Source: DASQFQ01 sp038238015 (GTDB taxonomy: Bacteria > Actinomycetota > Thermoleophilia > Solirubrobacterales > Solirubrobacteraceae). Taken from it: a stretch of DNA of 64,000 nucleotides. The position numbers and the translations under genes are program-made. Under the pieces are notes generated by a model. It was not told the DNA's origin and searched no databases. It was given only the letters and a program-made list of their open reading frames with translations. Location: contig JBBRYA010000001.1 in assembly GCA_038238015.1 (NCBI GenBank), forward strand, positions 85,782 through 149,781. Direction: 5' to 3'. Below are positions 40,972 to 48,984 of this stretch, one piece after another (position 1 is the first letter of the stretch; each line of letters opens with the position of its first letter).

Positions 40972-40994
40972 TTGTTCATCCATGTCATGAACAA
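40972..40994. repeat. inverted repeat between convergent argS and ccdA
   Basis: TTGTTCAT (40972-40979) and ATGAACAA (40987-40994) are perfect 8-base arms around seven bases. It is AT-rich against a GC-rich background. It lies in a 194-base gene-free gap and could be an operator or part of a terminator; no target gene starts here. Confidence 0.5.
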
Positions 40995-41068
40995 CCGCGT
41001 ACCCGCGCCTCATCGGGGCCTCCCGGCCGCTCCGCGCTCCCTTCAATGCCCGCCGTCCGCGCGGCGCC

Positions 41069-41809
41069 CTACAAGCTTTTGAACGGGTCCAGCCCGATCG
41101 AGTCCAGCGCCCGCTGGGCGTCGACGTTCAGCTGCGTCAGCTCGCCGCTGAGCAGCAGGACGCCCATGGTCACGAGCACGAGCCCGGAGAAGACGGTCAC
41201 GATCATCCAGCGGTCGCGCAGCCAGCGGAAGGCGGCTGTGGCGCGGGTGAAGGCGACGGCGGTGAGCATGAACGGCACCGCCAGGCCGGCCGAGTAACAG
41301 GCGAGCAGCAGCGCCCCCTTGCCCACCGTGTTCTGCGTCGAGGCGGCGGTGAGGATGGCGCCGAGCGTCGGCCCCACGCACGGCGTCCACGCGAAGGCGA
41401 AGGCCGCGCCGGCGATCAGCGGCCCGCCCGAGCCCGCGCGGGCGATCAGCGCGTCCGGGCGCCACTCCTTGTTCAGACGCGGGATAAACGGGGTCAGCAG
41501 CATCAGCGCCCCCAGCGCGACGATCACCGAGCCGGCGATCACGTCGAGCGTGCGCCGGCTGCCCTGGAGGGTCGAGCCCAGGCCGGTGGCGGTCATCCCC
41601 AGCGCCACGAACACGACCGTGAAGGACAGGCAGAAGACGACGGCGGGCAGCAGCACGCGCGCGCGCTCGCCGCGCTGCAGCTCGGCCATCCCGACCCCGG
41701 AGACGGCGGAGAGGTAGCCGGGCACGAGCGGCAGCACGCAGGGGGAGATGAACGAGACGAAGCCGACCGCGAACGCGGCCAGCACGGTCGTGTCGACGCC
41801 GCCGCTCAT
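41069..41809 (-). CDS. ccdA: cytochrome c biogenesis protein CcdA
   Basis: Six membrane helices over 246 residues and the two redox motifs SPCVLPL and TPCVGPTLGA (each with one reactive Cys) identify CcdA. It carries electrons from cytoplasmic thioredoxin to the extracytoplasmic thioredoxin-like protein for apocytochrome reduction. ATG 41809 overlaps the stop of the CcmH gene (ATGA). Confidence 0.94.
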   Translation of the reverse strand: MSGGVDTTVLAAFAVGFVSFISPCVLPLVPGYLSAVSGVGMAELQRGERARVLLPAVVFCLSFTVVFVALGMTATGLGSTLQGSRRTLDVIAGSVIVALGALMLLTPFIPRLNKEWRPDALIARAGSGGPLIAGAAFAFAWTPCVGPTLGAILTAASTQNTVGKGALLLACYSAGLAVPFMLTAVAFTRATAAFRWLRDRWMIVTVFSGLVLVTMGVLLLSGELTQLNVDAQRALDSIGLDPFKSL

Positions 41810-42237
41810 CGGTCGAAGGCCGCCAGCTCGGCGTCGAGGCGGCGCTCGTCGGCCGCGGCGAGCTGCGGCCCCGGGTCCTCGGCGGCCGGCTCGCGCCCGC
41901 CCCGGCGCCAGCGCCGGGCGGCCAGCGCAAGCGCTCCGGCGGCCAGCAGCGCGAGCACCCCGGGCACGAGGTACACGGCCAGGTTGAAGCCGCCGTCGTC
42001 GGGCAGTGCCAGCACGCCCGGACCGTACTCGCGCACCAGCCCCGCCTTGATCTGCTGCTTGTCGCGCCCGCGCGCGATCTCGCGGCGGATGTACGCGCGC
42101 TCCTGGTCTGCGACCGCCGACTGGGAGATGTTCAGCGCCGTCCCGCACTCGACGCACATCACCTCATCCTCGACGTCGGGCAGCGAGGCGGGCCCGGCGG
42201 CCGCGAACATGACGAGCACGAGCGCGAGCAGCGTCAT
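41806..42237 (-). CDS. ccmH: CcmH/NrfF-type cytochrome c maturation protein
   Basis: A signal peptide leads to a roughly 60-residue domain with CVECGTALNISQS (the CxxC motif), RRxIxxGxxxxQI and YGPGVLALP. A membrane helix and a charged cytoplasmic tail follow. This is the apocytochrome thiol-reductase subunit of the Ccm system. It overlaps both neighbours by four bases within ccdA-ccmH-thioredoxin. Confidence 0.92.
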   Translation of the reverse strand: MTLLALVLVMFAAAGPASLPDVEDEVMCVECGTALNISQSAVADQERAYIRREIARGRDKQQIKAGLVREYGPGVLALPDDGGFNLAVYLVPGVLALLAAGALALAARRWRRGGREPAAEDPGPQLAAADERRLDAELAAFDR

Positions 42238-42776
42238 GCGTGCTCCGCCAGCAGCCGGGGCAGGGTCGCGTCGAGCCAGCGCTGGTCCACCGGGCCGCGG
42301 CGGCGCGCCGCGATGCGCCCTCGCCGGTCGATCACGAAGGTCTCGGGGAAGGCGCGCGAGGCGTAGCGGTCGGCGAGGCGCCCGTCGCGGTCGCGCAGGC
42401 TGGGGTAGGTGAGCCCGAAGCGGTGCACGAAGGCCAGGGCGTCGGTCGAGACGTCCTTGTAGTTGACCCCGAGCACGGTGCCCCCGCGGCCTGCGATCAC
42501 GCGCTGCGTGCGCTCCAGCAGCGGCAGCTCCTCGATGCAGGGCTTGCACCACGAGGCCCAGAAGTTCATGACCACGACCTTGCCGCGGTAGTCGGCAAGG
42601 CTTGCCGAGCCGCTGCGGCCGAGCACGGGGAGCGTCGCGAGCGGCGCGTCGATGCGCTTGCCCGAGGCCACCGCCTGGTCGATCGAGGTGTCGGTCTGCT
42701 TGGACGCCACGCCGTAGGCCAGCAGCCCCACGAGGGCGGCGAGGCAGGCGATCACGGCGATCGAGCCAAAGCGCAT
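42234..42776 (-). CDS. membrane-anchored thioredoxin-like protein (CcmG/ResA type)
   Basis: A single N-terminal membrane anchor (residues 5-25) precedes a thioredoxin fold with the active site ASWCKPCIEELP and the cis-Pro region FPETFVIDRRG. It reduces apocytochrome c or CcmH outside the membrane, receiving electrons from CcdA. ATG 42776 is the only start giving a proper anchor; longer frames cross the tRNA region. Confidence 0.92.
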   Translation of the reverse strand: MRFGSIAVIACLAALVGLLAYGVASKQTDTSIDQAVASGKRIDAPLATLPVLGRSGSASLADYRGKVVVMNFWASWCKPCIEELPLLERTQRVIAGRGGTVLGVNYKDVSTDALAFVHRFGLTYPSLRDRDGRLADRYASRAFPETFVIDRRGRIAARRRGPVDQRWLDATLPRLLAEHA

Positions 42777-42813
42777 GCTCACAGGGTAATCGCGGTATCG
42801 TGGCGCCCCCTCC

Positions 42814-42885
42814 CGCGGGCGTTGTCCAATGGTCAAGACGTAGGCTTCCCAAGCCTGAGATGGGGGTTCGATTCCCCTCGCCCGC
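42814..42885 (+). tRNA. tRNA-Gly (anticodon CCC)
   Basis: Acceptor arms GCGGGCG (42814-42820) and CGCCCGC (42878-42884) pair perfectly, and the discriminator base is 42885. The anticodon stem TAGGC/GCCTG holds the loop TTCCCAA, giving CCC (reads GGG). The T-arm has the loop TTCGATT between GGGGG and CCCCT. No CCA is encoded. The kup start codon begins at the next base. Confidence 0.96.
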
Positions 42886-44796
42886 TTGTCCTCGACTGTC
42901 TTCCAACACCGCAGAGCCGCCTCGGGGGCACTCACACTCGGCGCGCTCGGGGTGGTGTTCGGCGACATCGGCACCAGCCCGCTGTACGCGCTGCAGACCG
43001 TGTTCTCGGTCGATCACGGCGCCGTGCGCGCCGACCACGTGGGCGTCTACGGCGTGATCTCGCTGGTGTTCTGGGCGATCACCGCGATCGTCTCGATCAA
43101 GTACGTGACGTTCATCATGCGCGCCGACAACGACGGCGAGGGCGGCATCATGGCGCTGATCGCGCTCGTGCAATCGGTCGCGCTGCGCGGGCGCATGGCC
43201 AAGGCCGCGCTCGTGGCGCTGGGCATCTTCGGGGCCTCGCTGTTCTACGGCGACGGCATGATCACGCCCGCGATCTCGGTCCTCTCGGCGGTCGAGGGCC
43301 TGCAGGTGGCGGCGCCGGCGCTGGAATCGCTGGTGGTGCCGATCACGCTCGGCGTGCTGGCCGCCCTGTTCTTCATCCAGCGCTACGGGACGGGGGCCGT
43401 CGGGCGCCTGTTCGGGCCGGTGATGGGCGTGTGGTTCACGATCCTGGCCGTCGCCGGGCTCGTCGAAGTGGTGAAGGCCCCCGCGATCCTCAAGGCGCTC
43501 TCGCCCAGCTACGGGGTGGCGTTCCTGTTCGAGCACGGCGGGACCGCGTTCATCGCGCTGGGCTCGGTGGTGCTCGCGGTGACCGGCGCCGAGGCGCTCT
43601 ACGCCGACATGGGCCACTTCGGCCGCGCCCCGATCCGGCGGGCCTGGTTCGCGTTCGTGTTCCCGGCGCTCACGCTCAACTACCTCGGCCAGGGGGCGCT
43701 GATCCTGGCGTCGCCGAAGGCGATCGAGAACCCGTTCTTCCTGCTGATCCCCCACTGGGCGCGGATCCCGATGGTGCTGCTGGCCACGCTGGCTACGGTG
43801 ATCGCCTCCCAGGCGGTCATCTCCGGCGCCTTCTCGGTCACGCGCCAGGCCGTCCAGTTGGGCTTCCTGCCCCGGCTGACGATCCACCACACCTCCAAGG
43901 ACGAGGTGGGCCAGGTCTACGCGCCGGCGGTCAACTGGGGGATCTTCGCCGCCGTGGTCGCGCTCGTCATCGGCTTCGGCTCCTCCAAGAACCTCGCCTC
44001 CGCCTACGGCATCGCGGTCACCGGCACGCTCGCGATCGACACGATCCTCTTCTTCGTTGTCGTCCGCACCCACTGGCGCAAGCCGCTGTGGCTGGTGCTG
44101 CTGGGCGCCGCCGGCTTCCTGACCGTCGACCTCACGTTCTTCTCGGCCAACCTGAGCAAGGTCCTGCACGGGGGCTGGTTCCCGTTGCTGATCGCGCTCC
44201 TGGTCTTCATCGTGCTGACCACCTGGCAGAAGGGCCGGGAGATCGTCACCGCCAACCGCCGGGAGGAGGAGGGCCCGCTGCGGCCGTTCGTCGACGAGCT
44301 GCACGAGAAGCAGCCGCAGGTCTACCGCGTCCCCGGCACCGCGGTGTTCCTCAACGCGAACATCGAGACGACGCCGCTGGCCCTGCGCGCCAACGTCGAG
44401 CACAACCACGCCCTGCACGAGAGCGTCGTGATCATGTCGCTGCAGACCGAGAAGGTGCCCCACGTCGACGCCTCGGAGCGGATCACCATCGACGACCTCG
44501 GCTACGGCGACGACGGCATCACGCACGTCAGCGCGCGCTTCGGCTTCCAGGACCAGCCCGACGTGCCCGCCACGCTGCGCCTGGCCGCCGATCGCGGCCT
44601 GGAGAGCCACGTGGATTGCGACGGCTGCTCCTACTTCCTCTCGCGGATCACGATCGTGCGCACCGAGGCGGAGGGGATGGCGCGCTGGCGCAAGCAGCTG
44701 TTCATCGCGATCGCCCGCAACTCCGCGGACCCCGTCGAGTACTTCGCGCTCCCCCTGGACCGGACGGTCACGCTGGGGTCGCAGATCGACCTGTGA
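42886..44796 (+). CDS. kup: KUP-family potassium uptake protein
   Basis: The 636-residue protein has 12 membrane helices and the KUP signature GVVFGDIGTSPLYAL near residue 22, followed by NDGEGGIMAL and YADMGHFGR. A cytosolic C-terminal domain follows. It imports K+ with H+. TTG 42886 is the only start that keeps the first helix, and it directly abuts the tRNA 3' end. No ribosome binding site is possible outside the tRNA, so expression may depend on tRNA processing. Confidence 0.94.
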   Translation: MSSTVFQHRRAASGALTLGALGVVFGDIGTSPLYALQTVFSVDHGAVRADHVGVYGVISLVFWAITAIVSIKYVTFIMRADNDGEGGIMALIALVQSVALRGRMAKAALVALGIFGASLFYGDGMITPAISVLSAVEGLQVAAPALESLVVPITLGVLAALFFIQRYGTGAVGRLFGPVMGVWFTILAVAGLVEVVKAPAILKALSPSYGVAFLFEHGGTAFIALGSVVLAVTGAEALYADMGHFGRAPIRRAWFAFVFPALTLNYLGQGALILASPKAIENPFFLLIPHWARIPMVLLATLATVIASQAVISGAFSVTRQAVQLGFLPRLTIHHTSKDEVGQVYAPAVNWGIFAAVVALVIGFGSSKNLASAYGIAVTGTLAIDTILFFVVVRTHWRKPLWLVLLGAAGFLTVDLTFFSANLSKVLHGGWFPLLIALLVFIVLTTWQKGREIVTANRREEEGPLRPFVDELHEKQPQVYRVPGTAVFLNANIETTPLALRANVEHNHALHESVVIMSLQTEKVPHVDASERITIDDLGYGDDGITHVSARFGFQDQPDVPATLRLAADRGLESHVDCDGCSYFLSRITIVRTEAEGMARWRKQLFIAIARNSADPVEYFALPLDRTVTLGSQIDL

Positions 44797-44799
44797 GGG

Positions 44800-45009
44800 C
44801 TACCAGGCCTGGCCGGCGCCGCAGTGCGGGCAGCCCACCGAGGTCGTGACCTCGGCCTTGAACGCGGTCCCGCATTCGCAGCGGTAGAGCGCCACGTCCT
44901 CGGGCGCGGGGGTGCGCTGCGCACGGATTCGTTCGGAGGCGCGCAGGTCGCGAGGGGCCGGGCGGCGTTCGCGCTGGCGGGGGAGGGAGATGTGGGTCGC
45001 GAGCTGCAT
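44800..45009 (-). CDS. small zinc-ribbon protein (69 aa)
   Basis: ATG 45009 is chosen over the longer frame because the protein then reads as a short basic helical N-terminus plus a zinc ribbon (CECG...CPHCG, residues 44-64). Such FmdB-like mini-proteins are common and of unknown function. It converges on kup with three bases between the stops, and diverges from ccmE. Confidence 0.7.
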   Translation of the reverse strand: MQLATHISLPRQRERRPAPRDLRASERIRAQRTPAPEDVALYRCECGTAFKAEVTTSVGCPHCGAGQAW

Positions 45010-45092
45010 CGTTGTCTCTTCGACAACAACAACGCCAAACTTGCGTAAAGGTTTCGCCCCAGACCAAATACGGACGCACGTTCGAGGCTGGG

Positions 45093-45098
45093 CATAAT
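45093..45098 (+). promoter_or_regulatory. candidate -10 element of ccmE
   Basis: CATAAT ends eight bases before ATG 45107; GGGAGG lies between them, so the start may be leaderless or carry a minimal leader. Confidence 0.4.
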
Positions 45099-45106
45099 GG
45101 GAGGCG

Positions 45107-45511
45107 ATGGATCCCACCCGCAAGCGCAAGGCCCGTTTCGTCGTCGCCTCGACGTGTGCCGTCCTGCTGGCCTCGGCGCTCATCTATACGAGCTTCTCGG
45201 CCTCCAGCGAGGCTCGCACCCCCAGCCAGCTCGCCCGCGCGGCGAGGGCGGGGCAGGTCTACCAGCTGACCGGGAAGGTCCTGCCGGGTTCGATCCGCTC
45301 CTCGGGGACCGTCCACACCTTCCGCGTGCGCGACCGCCAGGGCCGCGCCTCGATCCCCGTGCGCTACACGGGGGCGCTGCCGGACCCGTTCCGCGACGGG
45401 CGCGAGATCATCGTCGACGTCCGCAAGCAGGGTGCGACGTTCGTCGGCGAGCACGACACGCTGGTGACCAAGTGCCCGTCGAAGTTCTCCGCCCAGCAGC
45501 AGAAGACCTGA
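45107..45511 (+). CDS. ccmE: heme chaperone CcmE, Cys-type variant
   Basis: An N-terminal anchor (residues 10-30) and an OB-fold domain with VYQLTGKVLPGSI, VRYTGALPDPFRDGREI and EHDTL define CcmE. Classical proteins bind heme through the His of HxxxY. Here the equivalent position gives CPSKF, close to the CxxxY variant described in archaea and some bacteria but with Phe for Tyr. It passes heme to the CcmF/CcmH complex. Length 134 residues. Confidence 0.85.
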   Translation: MDPTRKRKARFVVASTCAVLLASALIYTSFSASSEARTPSQLARAARAGQVYQLTGKVLPGSIRSSGTVHTFRVRDRQGRASIPVRYTGALPDPFRDGREIIVDVRKQGATFVGEHDTLVTKCPSKFSAQQQKT

Positions 45512-45518
45512 GCACGCC

Positions 45519-47699
45519 GTGCTGATCGCGGGTCGTGCGTGTCTGATCCTGGCGCTCGTCGTCGCCCTCTACGGCATCGGGGCGTCGCTCTACGGGGCCC
45601 GCGCCGGGCGCCGCGAGTGGGTCGCCTCGGGCCGCCGCGCGGTCTACGCCGTGGCCGGGACGCTCGTGCTCGCCTTCGTGATCCTCGAGGCGGCGTTCCT
45701 GCGCTCGGACTTCTCCTTCACGCTCGTGGCCGGGCACTCCTCGACCACGACGCCCGCCTTCTACCGCGCCACCGCGATGTGGTCCTCGCAGGAGGGCTCG
45801 CTACTGCTGTGGGTGCTGCTGCTGTCCCTGTGGTCGAGCCTGCTGCTGTTCCTCACGCGCCGGCGCGCGCGTGAGGTGGCGCCGTACGCGACCGCCGTGC
45901 TGATGGGCTTCGCGACCTTCTTCTGCTCGCTGCTGGTCTTCATGGAGAGCCCGTTCGGGCGGAGCTCGCCGGTGCCGGCCGAGGGCCTCGGGCTCAACCC
46001 GCTGCTGCGCCACCCGAGCATGATGATCCACCCGCCCATGCTCTATTCGGGCTACACGCTCTTCGCGATCCCGTTCGCCTTCGCGGTCGGCGCGCTGATC
46101 ACGCGGCGCCTGGACGCGAGCTGGATCCGGATCACACGGCCGTTCACGCTGGCCGCCTGGGGCCTGCTCGGGATGGGGGTCATCCTCGGCGCGCGCTGGT
46201 CCTACACCGAGCTCGGCTGGGGCGGCTACTGGGCGTGGGACCCGGTCGAGAACGCCTCGCTGATGCCGTGGCTCACCGGTACCGCCTTCCTGCACTCGGT
46301 GATGATCCAGGAGAAGCGCGGGATGCTGAAGATCTGGAACGTCTCGCTCGTACTGGCCACGGGCGTGCTGGCGATCCTCGGCACCTTCCTCGTGCGCTCT
46401 GGGATCCTCGACTCGATCCACGCCTTCGGCGCCTCGACCCTCGGCGTGCCGTTCCTGGTGCTGATCGGCGTGATGATCGCCGGCTCGGTCGCGCTCGTGA
46501 GCTCGCGCGCCTCTGAGCTGCGCTCCGAGCACCGCCTGGACTCGCTGCTCTCGCGCGAGGCGGTCTTCCTGCTCAACAACCTCGTGCTGGTGGGGCTGTG
46601 CTTCGTGGTCTTCTGGGGGACGTTCTTCCCGCTGATCTCCGAAGCGGTCACCGGCAGCAAGGCCTCGGTCGGGCCGCCGTGGTTCGACCGCTACATCGTC
46701 CCGCTGGCGCTCGCGCTGGTGCTGCTCTCGGGCATCGGCCCGGTGATCGCGTGGCGGCGGGCGACCGCGGCGAACCTGCGGCGCAACCTGCTGATCCCGG
46801 CGGTTCTCGGCGTCGCGGTGGCGCTGGTGCTGGGGCTGGCGGGGGTGGGCTCCCGGCCACTGGCGCTGGCTATGTTCGGCTTCGCCGCGTTCGTCCTCGG
46901 CGCGGTCGGGCAGGAGTTCTGGCGCGGCGTGCGCGCCCGGCGGGCGATGTCCGACGACAGCGTGCCGCGCGCCCTGCTCTCGCTCGTGCGGCGCAATCGC
47001 CGGCGCTACGGCGGCTACCTCGTGCACGTCGGGGTCGCGCTGCTGTTCACCGGCGTCGCGGCCTCCTCGGCCTTCCAGAACGCCCGCGACGTCGAGCTGC
47101 GGGCAGGGCAGAGCGCCCGCATCGGGGCCTACGACGTGACCTACGTCCGCCCTACGAGCGACATCAAGGCCGCTCCGAACGGGCGCCTGGAGAAGATCGA
47201 CCTCGGCGCCGACCTGCGCGTCAGCCGCGACGGCAAGCCGCAGGGCACGCTGCACACCGAGCGCTCGTTCTTCCCGTCCGCCGACCCCACCCTGGGGTTC
47301 GTCTCGCGCTTCTTCGACGGGGAGGCCACCAGCGAGGTGGGCCTGCAGGCGGGCTGGCGCCGCGACATCTGGAGCGCGATCCGCCCGAGCATCGCCGGCC
47401 TGCAGAAGCAGATCGACGAGGGTGACCGCGTGTTCGCCGCCGCGCGGTCGCTGCCGGCAGCGCAGCGCGACGTGGCGCTCGCGCAGGCGCTCGACGGCCT
47501 GACCCGCTCCTATGCGGCCGGTCCGCCGCCCGCGACCTTCCGCCTGATCGCCTCCCCGCTGGTCAGCTGGATCTGGATCGGCGCCCTGATCGTGTTCGCC
47601 GGCGGGCTCGTGGCCATCTGGCCGAGCCCGCGGCGCGCTCCGCGGCCCGTCGCCGCCGCCTACGCCGCGCGCGTGGCGCGTGAGCTCGGGCGCGCCTGA
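45519..47699 (+). CDS. ccmF: cytochrome c heme lyase subunit CcmF
   Basis: The 726-residue protein has about 14 membrane helices and the tryptophan-rich heme-handling motif WGGYWAWDPVENAS. A large external loop (residues about 525-660) precedes the last helix. GTG 45519 follows ccmE by seven bases. It attaches heme to apocytochrome together with CcmH and CcmE. CcmABC are not in this window. Confidence 0.95.
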   Translation: MLIAGRACLILALVVALYGIGASLYGARAGRREWVASGRRAVYAVAGTLVLAFVILEAAFLRSDFSFTLVAGHSSTTTPAFYRATAMWSSQEGSLLLWVLLLSLWSSLLLFLTRRRAREVAPYATAVLMGFATFFCSLLVFMESPFGRSSPVPAEGLGLNPLLRHPSMMIHPPMLYSGYTLFAIPFAFAVGALITRRLDASWIRITRPFTLAAWGLLGMGVILGARWSYTELGWGGYWAWDPVENASLMPWLTGTAFLHSVMIQEKRGMLKIWNVSLVLATGVLAILGTFLVRSGILDSIHAFGASTLGVPFLVLIGVMIAGSVALVSSRASELRSEHRLDSLLSREAVFLLNNLVLVGLCFVVFWGTFFPLISEAVTGSKASVGPPWFDRYIVPLALALVLLSGIGPVIAWRRATAANLRRNLLIPAVLGVAVALVLGLAGVGSRPLALAMFGFAAFVLGAVGQEFWRGVRARRAMSDDSVPRALLSLVRRNRRRYGGYLVHVGVALLFTGVAASSAFQNARDVELRAGQSARIGAYDVTYVRPTSDIKAAPNGRLEKIDLGADLRVSRDGKPQGTLHTERSFFPSADPTLGFVSRFFDGEATSEVGLQAGWRRDIWSAIRPSIAGLQKQIDEGDRVFAAARSLPAAQRDVALAQALDGLTRSYAAGPPPATFRLIASPLVSWIWIGALIVFAGGLVAIWPSPRRAPRPVAAAYAARVARELGRA

Positions 47700-47712
47700 C
47701 CGCCGGCAGCGG

Positions 47713-48012
47713 ATGGAACTGCTCGTGGTGCTCGTCGTGCTGGCGGTCGTGGTGTTCGTGGTCAGCGCCCCGCTGCGAGCGGGCGGCGCGCAGGTTGAGG
47801 CGCGGGAGTCGGCCGAGCGAGCCGAGCTCGACGCCGCGCGCGAGGCCAAGTACCGCGAGATCCGCGACGCGGAGCTGGACTTCCGGACCGGGAAGCTCTC
47901 AGAGGCCGACTGGAAGGCGCAGGACCGCGCGCTGCGCGCCGAGGCGGTCGAGCTGCTGCGGCGGCTGGACGCGCTCGGGGAAGTTCAGGAGCAACCTCCC
48001 AACCGTCGATAG
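47713..48012 (+). CDS. CcmI-like short membrane protein (99 aa)
   Basis: A membrane helix at the N-terminus is followed by REAKYREIRDAELDFRTGKLSEADW. This matches the start of CcmI/CycH-type cytochrome c biogenesis proteins, without the TPR part. It probably chaperones apocytochrome with CcmH. ATG 47713 begins directly with the helix; GTG 47680, overlapping ccmF by 20 bases, would add a basic leader and is equally possible. Confidence 0.75.
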   Translation: MELLVVLVVLAVVVFVVSAPLRAGGAQVEARESAERAELDAAREAKYREIRDAELDFRTGKLSEADWKAQDRALRAEAVELLRRLDALGEVQEQPPNRR

Positions 48013-48070
48013 GGAGCGGAGGTCTTCCCATCTACTCACACCAATCTGCAATGTGGAGGCACCGACTCAC

Positions 48071-48700
48071 ATGAAACGCGCACTCATGCTGTTCGCGCTG
48101 GCCGCCCTGGCGCTCGCCCTTCCGGCCGGCGTCACGGCGTACGGCGCGTCGCACGCAAAGTCCCACCCGAAGGCGAAGAGCAAGACCAAGGTCTACAAGG
48201 GCACGTTCCGCGCCGTCGGCGCCGACGGCGCGTACTCGAACCGCAAGTTCGGCAGGGCCCAGCTCGTGGACGGCAAGAAGAACGACAAGCTGACCGTCCA
48301 CGTCCGCAAGCTCGCTCCGAAGACCACCTACGCCTACGGCCTCTACAAGACCGCCAAGGGCGGGCAGGTCTGCGAGCAGGGCGCGAGCGGCGGCGCGCTG
48401 GTGACCGACTTCACCTACAAGCCGAAGCAGACCAACTCGGCCGGCAACTTCAACACGAAGTCGCGCTCGAAGACGTTCACGTCGGACCCGACCACGTCCG
48501 ACTACTTCGTGCTCGTCTACACGACCAAGCCCGACGGGAGCTCCGACCAGGCCGTGGCCTGCGCGCCGCTGAAGTACAAGAAGGCCAAGAAGGCCAAGAA
48601 GCACGGCGCCAAGCACCACGCCAAGGGCAAGGCCAAGGGTCACGCGAAGGCGCAGCCGAAGTCGCACGGCAAGGCGAACGGCAAGGGCAAGAACAAGTAG
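48071..48700 (+). CDS. secreted protein with Lys/His-rich tail (209 aa)
   Basis: A clear signal peptide (residues 1-24) precedes a single domain of about 130 residues with two Cys and a beta-rich pattern (KLTVHVRKLAPKTTYAYGLY). The last 45 residues are almost pure Lys, Ala, His and Gly (KKAKKAKKHGAKHH...). The tail suggests binding to acidic wall polymers or nucleic acids. No family is recognised for the domain. It is followed by a strong hairpin. Confidence 0.75.
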   Translation: MKRALMLFALAALALALPAGVTAYGASHAKSHPKAKSKTKVYKGTFRAVGADGAYSNRKFGRAQLVDGKKNDKLTVHVRKLAPKTTYAYGLYKTAKGGQVCEQGASGGALVTDFTYKPKQTNSAGNFNTKSRSKTFTSDPTTSDYFVLVYTTKPDGSSDQAVACAPLKYKKAKKAKKHGAKHHAKGKAKGHAKAQPKSHGKANGKGKNK

Positions 48701-48720
48701 CGGGGAGGCCCGGGGAACAG

Positions 48721-48750
48721 GGATAGCCGCGCCGACCCGCGCGGCTATCC
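48721..48750. terminator. perfect 12-base-pair hairpin between secreted-protein gene and secG
   Basis: GGATAGCCGCGC (48721-48732) and GCGCGGCTATCC (48739-48750) pair over the loop CGACCC. No U-tract. It ends transcription of the upstream gene or acts in the secG promoter; its right arm contains the TATCCT element. Confidence 0.6.
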
Positions 48751-48751
48751 T
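48746..48751 (+). promoter_or_regulatory. candidate -10 element of secG
   Basis: TATCCT ends eight bases before ATG 48760 and shares bases with the right arm of the hairpin. Confidence 0.4.
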
Positions 48752-48759
48752 CTCCGGCC

Positions 48760-48984
48760 ATGCACACCGTCCTAGCCGTCATTCAGATCTTCATCGCCGT
48801 GGTGCTGATCTTCCTGATCCTGCTGCACTCCGGCAAGGACGCGGGCATGTCCGGCGCCTTCGGCGTCGGCGCGGGCGGCGGCGGCAACAGCGGCGGCTCG
48901 CTGATGGAGCGCAACCTCGACCGCTGGACGGTCGGGTTCGCGATCCTCTTCACGCTGAACACCTTCGCGCTGCTGAAGATCTAG
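48760..48984 (+). CDS. secG: protein translocase subunit SecG
   Basis: The 74-residue protein has two membrane helices, a conserved LILLHSGKDAGMSGAFG loop and a Gly/Ser linker, all typical of SecG. It assists SecYE-dependent export. In most actinobacteria secG follows tpiA; here it lies about 20 kb away. Its stop overlaps the stop of the convergent tldE gene by four bases. Confidence 0.93.
   Translation: MHTVLAVIQIFIAVVLIFLILLHSGKDAGMSGAFGVGAGGGGNSGGSLMERNLDRWTVGFAILFTLNTFALLKI

Noticed and set aside
40875..41068. possible tRNA or small RNA in the argS-ccdA gap
   Set aside because: No cloverleaf can be folded; only an inverted repeat and a short hairpin are seen.
41806..44610. 934-residue open frame on the minus strand
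   Set aside because: Its upstream part is an antisense shadow of kup with Arg/Gln/His-rich low-complexity translation; only the ends (CcmH and thioredoxin parts) are real genes in their own frames.
45801..47849. 682-residue minus-strand frame opposite ccmF
   Set aside because: Antisense of a GC-rich membrane gene; no domain and no start context.
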